Assembly (NCBI GenBank): GCA_910587475.1
Contig: CAJUMR010000011.1
Coordinates: 19,016 to 83,015, forward strand
Direction of reading: 5' to 3'
DNA: 64,000 nt
From: an uncultured Muribaculaceae bacterium
GTDB lineage: Bacteria; Bacteroidota; Bacteroidia; Bacteroidales; Muribaculaceae
The position numbers and the translations under genes were made by a program. This document shows, in pieces, positions 18,219 through 25,332 of the stretch (positions are counted from its first letter, which is position 1; each line of letters begins with the position of its first letter). The notes beneath the pieces are model-generated. The model was not told the DNA's origin and did not search any database. It was given only the letters and a program-made list of their open reading frames with translations.

Positions 18219-18329
18219 TCAATGGCGGGCATGATGAGCCGCATATCCATGCAGACTGTCATCATAGACCTTTGCACTCTCATTGCAGTACCAACGTATG
18301 GCCTTTTTCAAATAATCTAACATAAGCAT
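18219..18329 (-). CDS. Candidate small protein, 36 residues
   Basis: A short frame on the minus strand starts ATG CTT ATG and encodes 36 residues (34 from the second ATG), including LDYLKKAIRWYCNESAKVYD, and ends in a His-rich tail HHARH. The N-terminal half looks amphipathic and helical. It sits in a 510-base gap with no other gene, between the terminator of the epimerase gene (18361-18398) and a second minus-strand terminator (18128-18163), as expected for a small transcription unit. I see no clear promoter, and the opposite strand is also open over the same bases, so the coding call is tentative. I do not recognise the family. Confidence 0.4.
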   Translation of the reverse strand: MLMLDYLKKAIRWYCNESAKVYDDSLHGYAAHHARH

Positions 18330-18360
18330 AATTTTTTGAAGGTTCTACAATTCGTTTATT

Positions 18361-18398
18361 AAAAAACATCCGGTGAATGAACAATGTTCACCCACCGG
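18361..18398 (-). terminator. Intrinsic terminator of the epimerase/dehydratase gene
   Basis: On the minus strand CCGGTG and CACCGG frame an inner TGAACA/TGTTCA pairing, followed by six T (18366-18361). It lies 29 bases past the stop at 18427. Confidence 0.8.
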
Positions 18399-18426
18399 AA
18401 AAATATCTTTCGTCCGCGACCTACGA

Positions 18427-20340
18427 CTATTTCTTGTCGAGGATCTCGAAACGCGAATGCTGGCTCTTGAATTCGACCACAATGCTTTTCATCTTGCCGA
18501 CGATGACCATGTCGTCGCCGGTCTCGGCTTTGTTGATCAGATCGGCGATATCCTCGCTGATGACGCTGTAGTCGTATTCACGCACTTTCGCGATCTTGAT
18601 CTTGGGATGGAATGTCGGCAATGTGATCTCGGCATCGTTGAGCACCTCTTCATAGAGTTTCTCTCCGTCGCGAAGACCCGTAAACTCGATCTTGATGTCC
18701 TTGGCTCCGCTGAGTTTGATCATGCGCTCGGCCAGATCGGCGATGCGCACCGGTTTGCCCATGTCGAACACATAGATTTCACCGCCGTTGCCCATAGTGC
18801 CGGCTTCGATGACAAGTTTGCAGGCTTCAGGGATGAGCATGAAGAAGCGTATGATGTCGGGGTGAGTGACGGTGATTGGACCGCCGTTTTTCAGCTGCTC
18901 CTTGAACAAGGGAATAACCGAGCCGTTAGAACCGAGGACGTTGCCGAAACGGGTTGTCACAAACTGAGTGACACCTTTGATCTTGCCCTCTTTGATCGCT
19001 TTGTCGAGCGACTGCACATAGATCTCGCAAATTCGCTTCGAGCATCCCATCACATTGGTGGGATTGACAGCTTTGTCGGTCGAGACCATCACAAACTTCT
19101 TGGTGCCATATTTGACCGCCAGATCGGCAATCACACATGTGCCCTTGACGTTGTTGACAATGCTTTCATAGGGATTGTCCTCCATCATCGGCACATGCTT
19201 GTAGGCTGCTGCATGGAAAACATATTCGGGCTTGTATTCATTGAATATCTGCTCCATACGGCGCTCGTTAGAGATATCGGCCACGATAGAGTGAGCCTTG
19301 ATCTGAGGCCAGTTTTTATGCATCATCAGGCGCACGTCGTGCATCGGGGTCTCTGCCTGGTCGACGAGTATAAGCTCTGCGGGATCATATGCAGAAATCT
19401 GACGCACCATCTCCGAACCGATGCTGCCTGCCGCACCAGTGATCATGATGCGCTTGCCGGTGAGCAAGTCGGCGGCGGCCTTCATGTCGATCTCGATCTT
19501 GTCGCGAGGCAGTAGATCTTCAGCATTGACGGGTTTCAGCTGATTGGCGTTAAGCTCCGATTTTCCGTCCCATGCCTGATAGCCGGGTATCATGAGTATG
19601 TTTATGCCGTTGTCGATCAAGCGGTCGATCATGGCCTGATCGCGGCGGAAACGCTCGGTCTTGAGCGGCGACACGATAAATGTGGTCGCATCTTTCGACT
19701 TCATCACGTCTGTCAGAGCGGCATCATTAGGATAGATCTTGACTCCCATGAGATCTTTGTGAACCACATCGTCGCAGTCCGACACGAAACCTTTGATGAG
19801 ATAGGGCGAGTCGATGCGGGAGTTGATGCTCTTGGCAAGCGCCACACCACCCTGACGGACTCCATAGATGAACACGCTGGTCTTGCGGTCGCCGCGGATC
19901 GAACCATCGTAGAGCGCCTTGACCCAGATGCGTGTCGACCACATGAACGCGATCGCAAGCAAACCCATCATTAGGATGTCGGTGAGTTCAAGTCCGACCA
20001 ACAGGTGATCGAGGGCAAACACAACCTGCAACACAGCCACAAGCACTATGCCGAAACAAACGGCAAGCGCGATGCGGCGCAAGTCGACAAAGGTCGAGAA
20101 CCGCACGACACCGGTGTAGGTGCGGAAGAGGCGGAAGCCCAATACAAAAAGGAGTGCATAGATCACCAGCGATCCCATCAACGGCAGTAATAACCTTGAT
20201 GTTTCAGCCGCTCCATGATTGATGGCAAATGCAAGCATTCCGGCAAGAAGCAGGAACGCACAATCCATCAGAAGAATGCTCCAGTAAGGCAGTGCTCTAC
20301 GAGAGAAATACCAATGTGCAATACTCTTTATCGACTTCAT
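18427..20340 (-). CDS. Membrane-bound nucleoside-diphosphate sugar epimerase/4,6-dehydratase (CapD/WbpM type)
   Basis: The 637-residue protein has about four N-terminal membrane helices (residues 15-130), a linking domain, and a C-terminal Rossmann domain (about 295-580) of the polysaccharide biosynthesis CapD family. Visible motifs: NAD-binding TGAAGSIGSEMVRQ (about residue 302), HAAAYKHVPMME (about 382) and the active-site stretch STDKAVNPTNVMGCSKR (about 425). WbpM-like enzymes act on UDP-GlcNAc to give 6-deoxy sugars for capsule or O-antigen. I start at 20340 where membrane topology begins; the frame is open to 20460 but that extension is Cys-rich and leader-like. It stands alone, away from the capsule export genes at 56-60 kb. 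The promoter gives a leader of about 190 bases. Confidence 0.87.
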   Translation of the reverse strand: MKSIKSIAHWYFSRRALPYWSILLMDCAFLLLAGMLAFAINHGAAETSRLLLPLMGSLVIYALLFVLGFRLFRTYTGVVRFSTFVDLRRIALAVCFGIVLVAVLQVVFALDHLLVGLELTDILMMGLLAIAFMWSTRIWVKALYDGSIRGDRKTSVFIYGVRQGGVALAKSINSRIDSPYLIKGFVSDCDDVVHKDLMGVKIYPNDAALTDVMKSKDATTFIVSPLKTERFRRDQAMIDRLIDNGINILMIPGYQAWDGKSELNANQLKPVNAEDLLPRDKIEIDMKAAADLLTGKRIMITGAAGSIGSEMVRQISAYDPAELILVDQAETPMHDVRLMMHKNWPQIKAHSIVADISNERRMEQIFNEYKPEYVFHAAAYKHVPMMEDNPYESIVNNVKGTCVIADLAVKYGTKKFVMVSTDKAVNPTNVMGCSKRICEIYVQSLDKAIKEGKIKGVTQFVTTRFGNVLGSNGSVIPLFKEQLKNGGPITVTHPDIIRFFMLIPEACKLVIEAGTMGNGGEIYVFDMGKPVRIADLAERMIKLSGAKDIKIEFTGLRDGEKLYEEVLNDAEITLPTFHPKIKIAKVREYDYSVISEDIADLINKAETGDDMVIVGKMKSIVVEFKSQHSRFEILDKK

Positions 20341-20383
20341 TTTTTCTGATTTTGTATGAAATATTTGCGTGTTAATCATTTTA

Positions 20384-20427
20384 CCGCACAACAGCCCACA
20401 CGCCCACAGCAAACAATCTTGTGTGCG
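20384..20427 (-). other. Possible leader hairpin of the epimerase/dehydratase mRNA
   Basis: Within the long leader, CCGCACAA (20384-20391) can pair with TTGTGTGCG (20419-20427). It lies between the predicted transcript start (about 20528) and the ATG at 20340. No known riboswitch is recognised. Confidence 0.3.
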
Positions 20428-20533
20428 CAAACAGCTTGCTGCCCGCTGCCCGGAAGGCAATATGAGGTTGTAGTCTCTGCATTAGCATTAAAATAATTGC
20501 GGTTATACAGACTGCTCAATTGCAAATCTATTG

Positions 20534-20565
20534 CAAAATTAAGAAATCTACATTTATTCTGCAAA
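20534..20565 (-). promoter_or_regulatory. Promoter of the epimerase/dehydratase gene
   Basis: On the minus strand TTTG (20565-20562), 20 bases, TAATTTTG (20541-20534): both boxes match the Bacteroidota consensus with normal spacing. Two further TAnnTTTG boxes occur at 20530-20523 and 20569-20562, so more than one start is possible. Confidence 0.65.
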
Positions 20566-20593
20566 ATTAATTGGCCACAAATCAACAGTACAT

Positions 20594-20635
20594 AAAAAAA
20601 TCGTCCCGCGGCGGCAAATTGCCATCGCGGGACGA
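20594..20635 (-). terminator. Intrinsic terminator of rubrerythrin
   Basis: Minus-strand stem TCGTCCCGCG with its complement around a TGGCAA/TTGCCG inner part, followed by seven T. It starts 22 bases after the rubrerythrin stop. Confidence 0.85.
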
Positions 20636-20657
20636 TACTGATACAATCCATTAGTTA

Positions 20658-21236
20658 TCAATCAAGTGCTACATAATGTTCGCGCGGATGATCACATCCG
20701 GGACAAACTGCTGGCGGCTCGGTGCCTTCGTAGACATAGCCGCAGACCAGACACATCCACCTGATCGGCTTCTCGCGCTTCCAGACAGTGCCTTCGTCGA
20801 CTTGTTTCTTGTAGCGGTCGAAACGGCGTTCGTGGCGCTTCTCCACTTCAGCGATAGCCCGGAAATGGTCGGCAATGTCTGTGAACCCTTCTGAGTCGGC
20901 GATCTTTGCGGCGGCGGCATACTGCTCGACACCTTCGACATGCTCGCCCTTAGCGGCCTGTGCCAGATTTGACGATGTGTCGCCAATCGTGCCGGCACTG
21001 ACTTTCAGCGATGTCTCGACATCGCCGCCTTCGAGATATTTGAAAAATATTTTTCCGTGATGGAGTTCGTTGTCGGCAGTTTCCTGAAAAACGTTGGCAA
21101 TGCCGAAATAATTCTCTTTTGTTGCCTGTTTGGCATAATAGACATAGCGGGTATACGCCTCAGACTCACTGATGTAGGCATCGACCAGACAACGCTCGGT
21201 CTTTGTACCCTTGATGCTTTTACTTTGTTTAGCCAT
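20658..21236 (-). CDS. rbr: Rubrerythrin
   Basis: This 192-residue protein has an N-terminal ferritin-like diiron domain (about 1-150), with Glu/His ligands in ESEAYTRY, ETADNELHHG and AEVEKRHERRF, and a C-terminal rubredoxin-like Fe(SCys)4 domain with CLVCGYVYEG and CPGCDHP (about 158-185). Rubrerythrins reduce hydrogen peroxide in the cytoplasm of anaerobes using electrons from NADH-linked carriers. It is a single-gene unit with its own terminator, divergent from the MazG-like gene. Confidence 0.95.
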   Translation of the reverse strand: MAKQSKSIKGTKTERCLVDAYISESEAYTRYVYYAKQATKENYFGIANVFQETADNELHHGKIFFKYLEGGDVETSLKVSAGTIGDTSSNLAQAAKGEHVEGVEQYAAAAKIADSEGFTDIADHFRAIAEVEKRHERRFDRYKKQVDEGTVWKREKPIRWMCLVCGYVYEGTEPPAVCPGCDHPREHYVALD

Positions 21237-21333
21237 GATAAGGAGATTAATTTTATATGATGTTAATTCTTCGTTATTAGTCTGTCTTCTTAGAACGATG
21301 GGCGCTCAATAATTGTTCGTCTTTGACAATCAA

Positions 21334-21363
21334 TTTGTAATTGCAAATATTTTTGTACTTTTG
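21334..21363 (+). promoter_or_regulatory. Promoter of the MazG-like/deoC unit
   Basis: TTTG (21334-21337), 18 bases, TACTTTTG (21356-21363) is a full Bacteroidota promoter. The predicted start at about 21367-21370 is only 3-6 bases before the first usable ATG at 21373, so the mRNA may be nearly leaderless. Confidence 0.65.
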
Positions 21364-21372
21364 CAAATAGTC

Positions 21373-21735
21373 ATGGAAACCGAAACAAAAAACACCTCCA
21401 CTCAGCCACTGACGATCGCCGATGCCCAGACAATCGTCGACCGATGGATCAAATCTGTCGGCGTGAGATACTTTTCTCCGCTGACCAACACGGCCATTCT
21501 CGCTGAGGAGACCGGAGAAGTGGCGCGGCTGATGGCCCGCCGCTACGGCGATCAGTCGTTCAAGCCCGGCGAGAAAGACAACCTCGCCGATGAGCTCGCC
21601 GATCTGCTGTGGATCACGATGGCCATCGCAAACCAATGCGGGGTCGACCTCACCGACGCTTTCGCCGCCAATCTGCAAAAGAAGACAATCCGCGACGCCG
21701 ACCGCCACAAGGCCAACCCCAAGCTGAAACAATAA
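21373..21735 (+). CDS. MazG-like nucleotide pyrophosphohydrolase
   Basis: A 120-residue all-alpha NTP pyrophosphatase of the MazG superfamily, which hydrolyses (d)NTPs to monophosphates and pyrophosphate. The metal-binding EETGE (EExxE, about residue 33) and DELAD (ExxD, about residue 61) motifs are both present. I start at 21373 because the family's conserved region begins soon after it and no other ATG precedes the EExxE motif; the frame upstream runs through the promoter. deoC follows after 50 bases; I recognise a MazG-like gene before deoC in other Bacteroidales, and both touch deoxynucleotide metabolism. Confidence 0.87.
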   Translation: METETKNTSTQPLTIADAQTIVDRWIKSVGVRYFSPLTNTAILAEETGEVARLMARRYGDQSFKPGEKDNLADELADLLWITMAIANQCGVDLTDAFAANLQKKTIRDADRHKANPKLKQ

Positions 21736-21785
21736 CACAAAAAACAACGATAAATAACTCTCACCCCTTTAATACCAATATTATT

Positions 21786-22670
21786 ATGAGCGACAAATAT
21801 TCAAAAGCTATTGCCGACAGCAATGTGATCACAGACGACGCCAAGGTAGCCGACGCTGTCAAGAAGATAATCGACGAACACTTCGCCGAAAACAACAACA
21901 GCGAAGTCTACAAATTCCTGTTCAACACGATCGATCTCACCACTCTCAAGGCGACCGACTCACCTCAGTCTGTGGCAGCGTTCACCGAGCGCGTCAATGC
22001 GTTTGACGCCGAGCACCCCGAACTGAAAAACGTCGCAGCCATCTGCGTATATCCCAACTTCGCACAGGTAGTGCGCACAGTTCTCGAAGTCAGCGACGTC
22101 GACGTTGCCTGCGTCAGCGGCGGCTTCCCCTCATCGCAGACTTTCATCGAAGTGAAAGTCGCCGAGACTGCCCTCGCCGTTGAAGGCGGTGCCGACGAGA
22201 TCGACATAGTGCTCAACGTCGGAAACTTCCTCGACGGAGACTACGAAGAAGTGTGCGACGAAATTTCCGAACTTAAAGAGGCTTGCCGCGACGCCCGCCT
22301 GAAAGTGATCCTCGAGACCGGCGCACTGAAGACTGCCGCCAACATCAAGGCCGCCTCCGTGCTCTCGCTCTACTCCGGAGCCGACTTCCTCAAGACCTCG
22401 ACCGGCAAGGAATACACCGGTGCAAGCCTCGAAGCGGCCTACGTGATGTGCCAGGCCATCAAGGAATACCACAAGGCAACCGGACGCATGGTCGGCTTCA
22501 AGGCCGCCGGCGGTGTGTCGACAACAGAAGACGCTGTCAAATACTACACCCTCGTCAAAGAAATTCTCGGCGAAGAATGGCTCACCAACGAATACTTCCG
22601 CATCGGTGCCAGCCGCCTTGCCAACAATCTCCTGACTGACATCCTCGGCACAGAAACAAAATTTTTCTGA
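21786..22670 (+). CDS. deoC: Deoxyribose-phosphate aldolase
   Basis: The 294-residue class I aldolase splits 2-deoxyribose-5-phosphate into acetaldehyde and glyceraldehyde-3-phosphate in deoxynucleoside breakdown. It has the Schiff-base lysine in the DFLKTSTGKEYTGA segment (about residue 200) and the second key lysine in GFKAAGGVST (about 240), within a TIM barrel, plus an N-terminal extension of about 40 residues compared with the E. coli type. The ATG at 21786 is the only sensible start; upstream codons belong to the preceding gene in another frame. It is probably co-transcribed with the MazG-like gene. Confidence 0.93.
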   Translation: MSDKYSKAIADSNVITDDAKVADAVKKIIDEHFAENNNSEVYKFLFNTIDLTTLKATDSPQSVAAFTERVNAFDAEHPELKNVAAICVYPNFAQVVRTVLEVSDVDVACVSGGFPSSQTFIEVKVAETALAVEGGADEIDIVLNVGNFLDGDYEEVCDEISELKEACRDARLKVILETGALKTAANIKAASVLSLYSGADFLKTSTGKEYTGASLEAAYVMCQAIKEYHKATGRMVGFKAAGGVSTTEDAVKYYTLVKEILGEEWLTNEYFRIGASRLANNLLTDILGTETKFF

Positions 22671-22679
22671 TAAAGCGCA

Positions 22680-23162
22680 ATGAAGATCTGGGTTTACCTC
22701 AACGGCAATCAACAAGGCCCTTACACACTCGATGAATTGTCGCAGATGCCGATCAGCGCATCGACTCCGGTGTGGTACGACGGCTTGCCGCAATGGATGC
22801 CGGCAGGCGAAGCACCCGTAACGGCAGGACTGTTCGCCCGGCCTGCACAGGACCGCCCGCTCCACAGCCACAACGACGCGACCGCCATCTCCGCCGACGC
22901 CTCGCTGCATTCAGCTCCGACACGCGAGGCCGATGGCCCTGCATGCCCTCCGACCTACATCGGCTTAGGCATCTTCATCCTCCTGTGTTGCTTCCCGATC
23001 GGAGGCATTTTCAGCCTGCTCCTCTCTTCGATGACAAGCCGATCATACGACGACGGCGATTACCCCAGAGCATTGCGCCTGTCGCAGTACAACGAATGGG
23101 TCATTATGCTGTCGTTTGCAATTGCAGGCCTCTGGATGCCACTTGCGTTCATCTTGCTTTAA
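22680..23162 (+). CDS. GYF_2 (DUF4339) and CD225/dispanin-type membrane protein
   Basis: The 160-residue protein starts with a GYF_2 domain (residues 1-50: WVYLNGNQQGPYTLDEL ... WYDGLPQW), followed by a spacer rich in Ala and His and two hydrophobic segments (about 97-115 and 140-158) flanking a polar loop, as in the CD225/dispanin family (CCFPIGGIFSLLLSSMTSRSY, with the family's short cytosolic loop). The GYF_2 domain is thought to bind Pro-rich peptides; no function is established for the bacterial proteins. It is followed by a DUF2752 gene, a pairing I recognise from other Bacteroidota. It lies 9 bases after deoC. Confidence 0.8.
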   Translation: MKIWVYLNGNQQGPYTLDELSQMPISASTPVWYDGLPQWMPAGEAPVTAGLFARPAQDRPLHSHNDATAISADASLHSAPTREADGPACPPTYIGLGIFILLCCFPIGGIFSLLLSSMTSRSYDDGDYPRALRLSQYNEWVIMLSFAIAGLWMPLAFILL

Positions 23163-23173
23163 CCCTCGTCGGA

Positions 23174-23566
23174 GTGCCATCAGGAAACCCGTCAAAACAC
23201 CATCTGACAGCAGCGGTAGCAGCCATTCTGGCCGTCGCCGCTGCTGTATTGCTTTACTCTTCGGTCGACCCATCGCAATCTCGCTTCGCCCCAAAATGCA
23301 TGTTCAAGGCGTTGACAGGCTACGATTGCCCGGGCTGCGGGTCGCAGAGAGCCTTCCACGCTCTCGTCGGAGGCGACTTCGCCGCCGCCTGGAGCTTCAA
23401 CCCGTTCTTGTTTTTCGCCGTTCCGGTTGGACTTCTGTACATTACGTCAGGCATATGGGGTTCACGGATGCCACGACTGCGTCGTGCACTCATCTCTCCG
23501 ACCGCAATCGTTGCCGTTGTCATCATCACGGCAGCATGGTGGATAATCCGCAACATCATCGCATAA
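23174..23566 (+). CDS. DUF2752 membrane protein
   Basis: A 130-residue protein with the DUF2752 hallmark CPGCGSQRAFHAL (about residue 50) between three hydrophobic helices (about 12-30, 68-90, 105-125). The function of the family is unknown. The frame has no ATG of its own: I choose the GTG at 23174, 11 bases after the previous stop, because family members begin shortly before the first helix. The upstream open frame is a shadow of the GYF/CD225 gene. Pairing with the GYF/CD225 gene suggests the two membrane proteins work together. Confidence 0.72.
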   Translation: MPSGNPSKHHLTAAVAAILAVAAAVLLYSSVDPSQSRFAPKCMFKALTGYDCPGCGSQRAFHALVGGDFAAAWSFNPFLFFAVPVGLLYITSGIWGSRMPRLRRALISPTAIVAVVIITAAWWIIRNIIA

Positions 23567-23682
23567 CCGCATATCCCTCAATGTTTTTTAACAAAAAAAA
23601 ATTGCAAAATTCAAAAATAATATTCAATTTTGCCACACAGACTATTAACATCTCTCCCACCGACCGATAAAATCTAACATTC

Positions 23683-24708
23683 ATGCGCCCCTCCCACCCG
23701 TTCATAATACTCCTTTCAGTCTTGCTCTGTTCTTGTTCACAGAACAAGGAGTTGACTTACGACTCTCTGGATACGGAAAACATCGACACTCTCAACTTCC
23801 GATCGCTTAACAGCACATTTTCATTCGGATATGCAAGCAAGATCCTGCTTCACGATTCTGGGTTGATTGTTTACGATGAGATGCAAAACGAACGTATACA
23901 ATTCTTCAATAAAGAATCCGGTTGTTTTTCAGGATGCTTCGGACGTATCGGACAAGGTGATAAAGAACTGATTTCGCCGGCCAACCTGTCGATCAATGGC
24001 AAAAGCGGTGTTCTATCGCTGTATGACTACGCCCGCGGGATCTTGCTGTCGTGCCGTCTGACCGACTTGCCGAACGAAAATCCTGATGCATGGTTTTCTA
24101 TTGATCTGCCCGACTATGACCTGCGGCCCAATTATGTGACAGGAGTTTCAGATAATGAATTTATAGCTATGCATGGCTCACCTCGGTTTACAAAAGCATG
24201 TGGCGGCGAGGTTCTATCATCTTTTGATTCCTATCCGGTTCTTCCTGACAATCATGGGGAAGAAATCACGCGCATGTTCTTTCTGTCACAATCGATCTGG
24301 GATATCAGCCCTGACGGTCAAAAAATGGTTCAAGCCACAACATTGGGCAGCATATTGCAGATATTTGATTTAAAAACAGCGGCAATAAAATCGTCGGCCA
24401 TCAGATACTTCCACAAACCGATATTTGCCGAACAAAAAGGTCAGATCGAAATGCTGCCCGAAACAATCTTCGGCTTCTCGTGCATACAAGCCACAGATAG
24501 ATACATTTACGCCACACTACACGGCGTTGCCAACCCGACCGTTTTTCCCGATTCAATCTATGTATTTGATTGGAATGGAAATTTGATCAAAAAACTCTCT
24601 ACCGATCAACAGATCTGCTGTTTCTGCGTTGACGAGCAAAATTGTAAGATCTATGCAATGGTCATGAACGAGGCAGGCGAGCAGATACTGGGATATTTCA
24701 TTGAATAA
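23683..24708 (+). CDS. 6-bladed beta-propeller lipoprotein
   Basis: The 341-residue precursor has a lipobox near LLCSC (Cys18) and then a repeated beta pattern of the TolB-like 6-bladed propeller type (BF3164-like) common in Bacteroidales: phrases such as GLIVYDEMQNERIQFFN, GRIGQGDKEL and IYVFDWNGNLIKKL mark successive blades. Members are often next to regulators or transporters and may bind a ligand; none is known here. A near-match promoter box (CAATTTTG, 23625-23632) lies about 50 bases upstream. The gene stands alone, with a 120-base gap before the regulator remnant. Confidence 0.78.
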   Translation: MRPSHPFIILLSVLLCSCSQNKELTYDSLDTENIDTLNFRSLNSTFSFGYASKILLHDSGLIVYDEMQNERIQFFNKESGCFSGCFGRIGQGDKELISPANLSINGKSGVLSLYDYARGILLSCRLTDLPNENPDAWFSIDLPDYDLRPNYVTGVSDNEFIAMHGSPRFTKACGGEVLSSFDSYPVLPDNHGEEITRMFFLSQSIWDISPDGQKMVQATTLGSILQIFDLKTAAIKSSAIRYFHKPIFAEQKGQIEMLPETIFGFSCIQATDRYIYATLHGVANPTVFPDSIYVFDWNGNLIKKLSTDQQICCFCVDEQNCKIYAMVMNEAGEQILGYFIE

Positions 24709-24827
24709 TAACCCACTTCATCCCCCAACACTACGGCTCATCCATCGTAATTTTTCCTCAAAATCAGAATTATATTTAACACTACAAAATTAAGCCCGGC
24801 AATTACCAGCCAAAATGACACAAAATA

Positions 24828-24852
24828 GCCCCGAAGGATTCTCCTCCGGGGC
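24828..24852 (-). terminator. Hairpin after the regulator remnant
   Basis: GCCCCG and CGGGGC arms with a GGA/TCC inner pairing, followed on the minus strand by TATTTTG. It lies 22 bases past the stop of the broken XRE gene; it could also end transcripts from the propeller gene on the plus strand. Confidence 0.55.
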
Positions 24853-24874
24853 TTATAATCAGGTAAAAAAATAA

Positions 24875-25198
24875 TCAGCAAATTGGCTTCACGATTTCCA
24901 CACGCATGCCGAGAGCTTCGATTATGCGGTAAAAAACTGTGACGCTTGGTGTGATTAGTCCGTTTTCAATCCTGGAAATATAAGATTTTGTAACGTGGAG
25001 TTTTTCGGCAAGTTCGCTGATGAATACATCCGCAATGTCGTCCGAAAATTGAACCTGCGGCCACGTAAAAGACTTGGTTTTTCAACTCCTAAAGAAGAGT
25101 TCTTCAAACAAATCCATAATTTTGCACTTGCCAGTTGAACCTACCGTAGGTTCAACCGGACATGCTGTTGGCGTAGTTTCGTCGATTTTTTTTCTCAT
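24875..25198 (-). pseudogene. Broken XRE-type helix-turn-helix regulator with an in-frame TGA
   Basis: Read on the minus strand from ATG at 25198, one frame gives 38 residues (including MDLFEELFFRS), then a TGA at 25084-25082, then continues in the same frame for 68 more residues with no start codon, to the stop at 24875. The second part holds a clear HTH_3 domain (LAEKLHVTKSYISRIENG) and ends ALGMRVEIVKPIC, an ending I recognise from small Bacteroidales XRE regulators, some of which are antitoxins. The simplest reading is a gene disabled by a nonsense mutation, perhaps also with an internal deletion. No partner toxin is seen. A downstream internal start, or TGA readthrough, is not excluded. 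Confidence 0.6.
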
Positions 25199-25214
25199 TT
25201 TAAGAATAATATAT

Positions 25215-25222
25215 TATCTTTG
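25215..25222 (+). promoter_or_regulatory. Putative -7 box of the receptor/DUF5689 operon
   Basis: TATCTTTG matches TAnnTTTG. The predicted start near 25229 gives a leader of about 100 bases before ATG 25333. The -33 region is T-rich without an exact TTTG. Confidence 0.5.
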
Positions 25223-25332
25223 ACAGCTTGTTTCACTGCGTGCGCATCTTGCCGCGCAAAGATTCGGCCACAAGTTAACCGTCAATACAATATCAAACAT
25301 CAAAAATATCAAAAACCATAACCCAATCTTGT

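Noticed and set aside
18373..19515. 380-residue frame on the plus strand opposite the epimerase/dehydratase gene
   Set aside because: It mirrors the coding strand of a clearly recognised gene with all motifs; its residue make-up is His/Asp-rich shadow composition and no family is recognisable.
20341..20460. 40-residue N-terminal extension of the epimerase/dehydratase
   Set aside because: The promoter and leader lie here, the extension is Cys-rich and unlike family members, and ATG 20340 is well placed for the first membrane helix.
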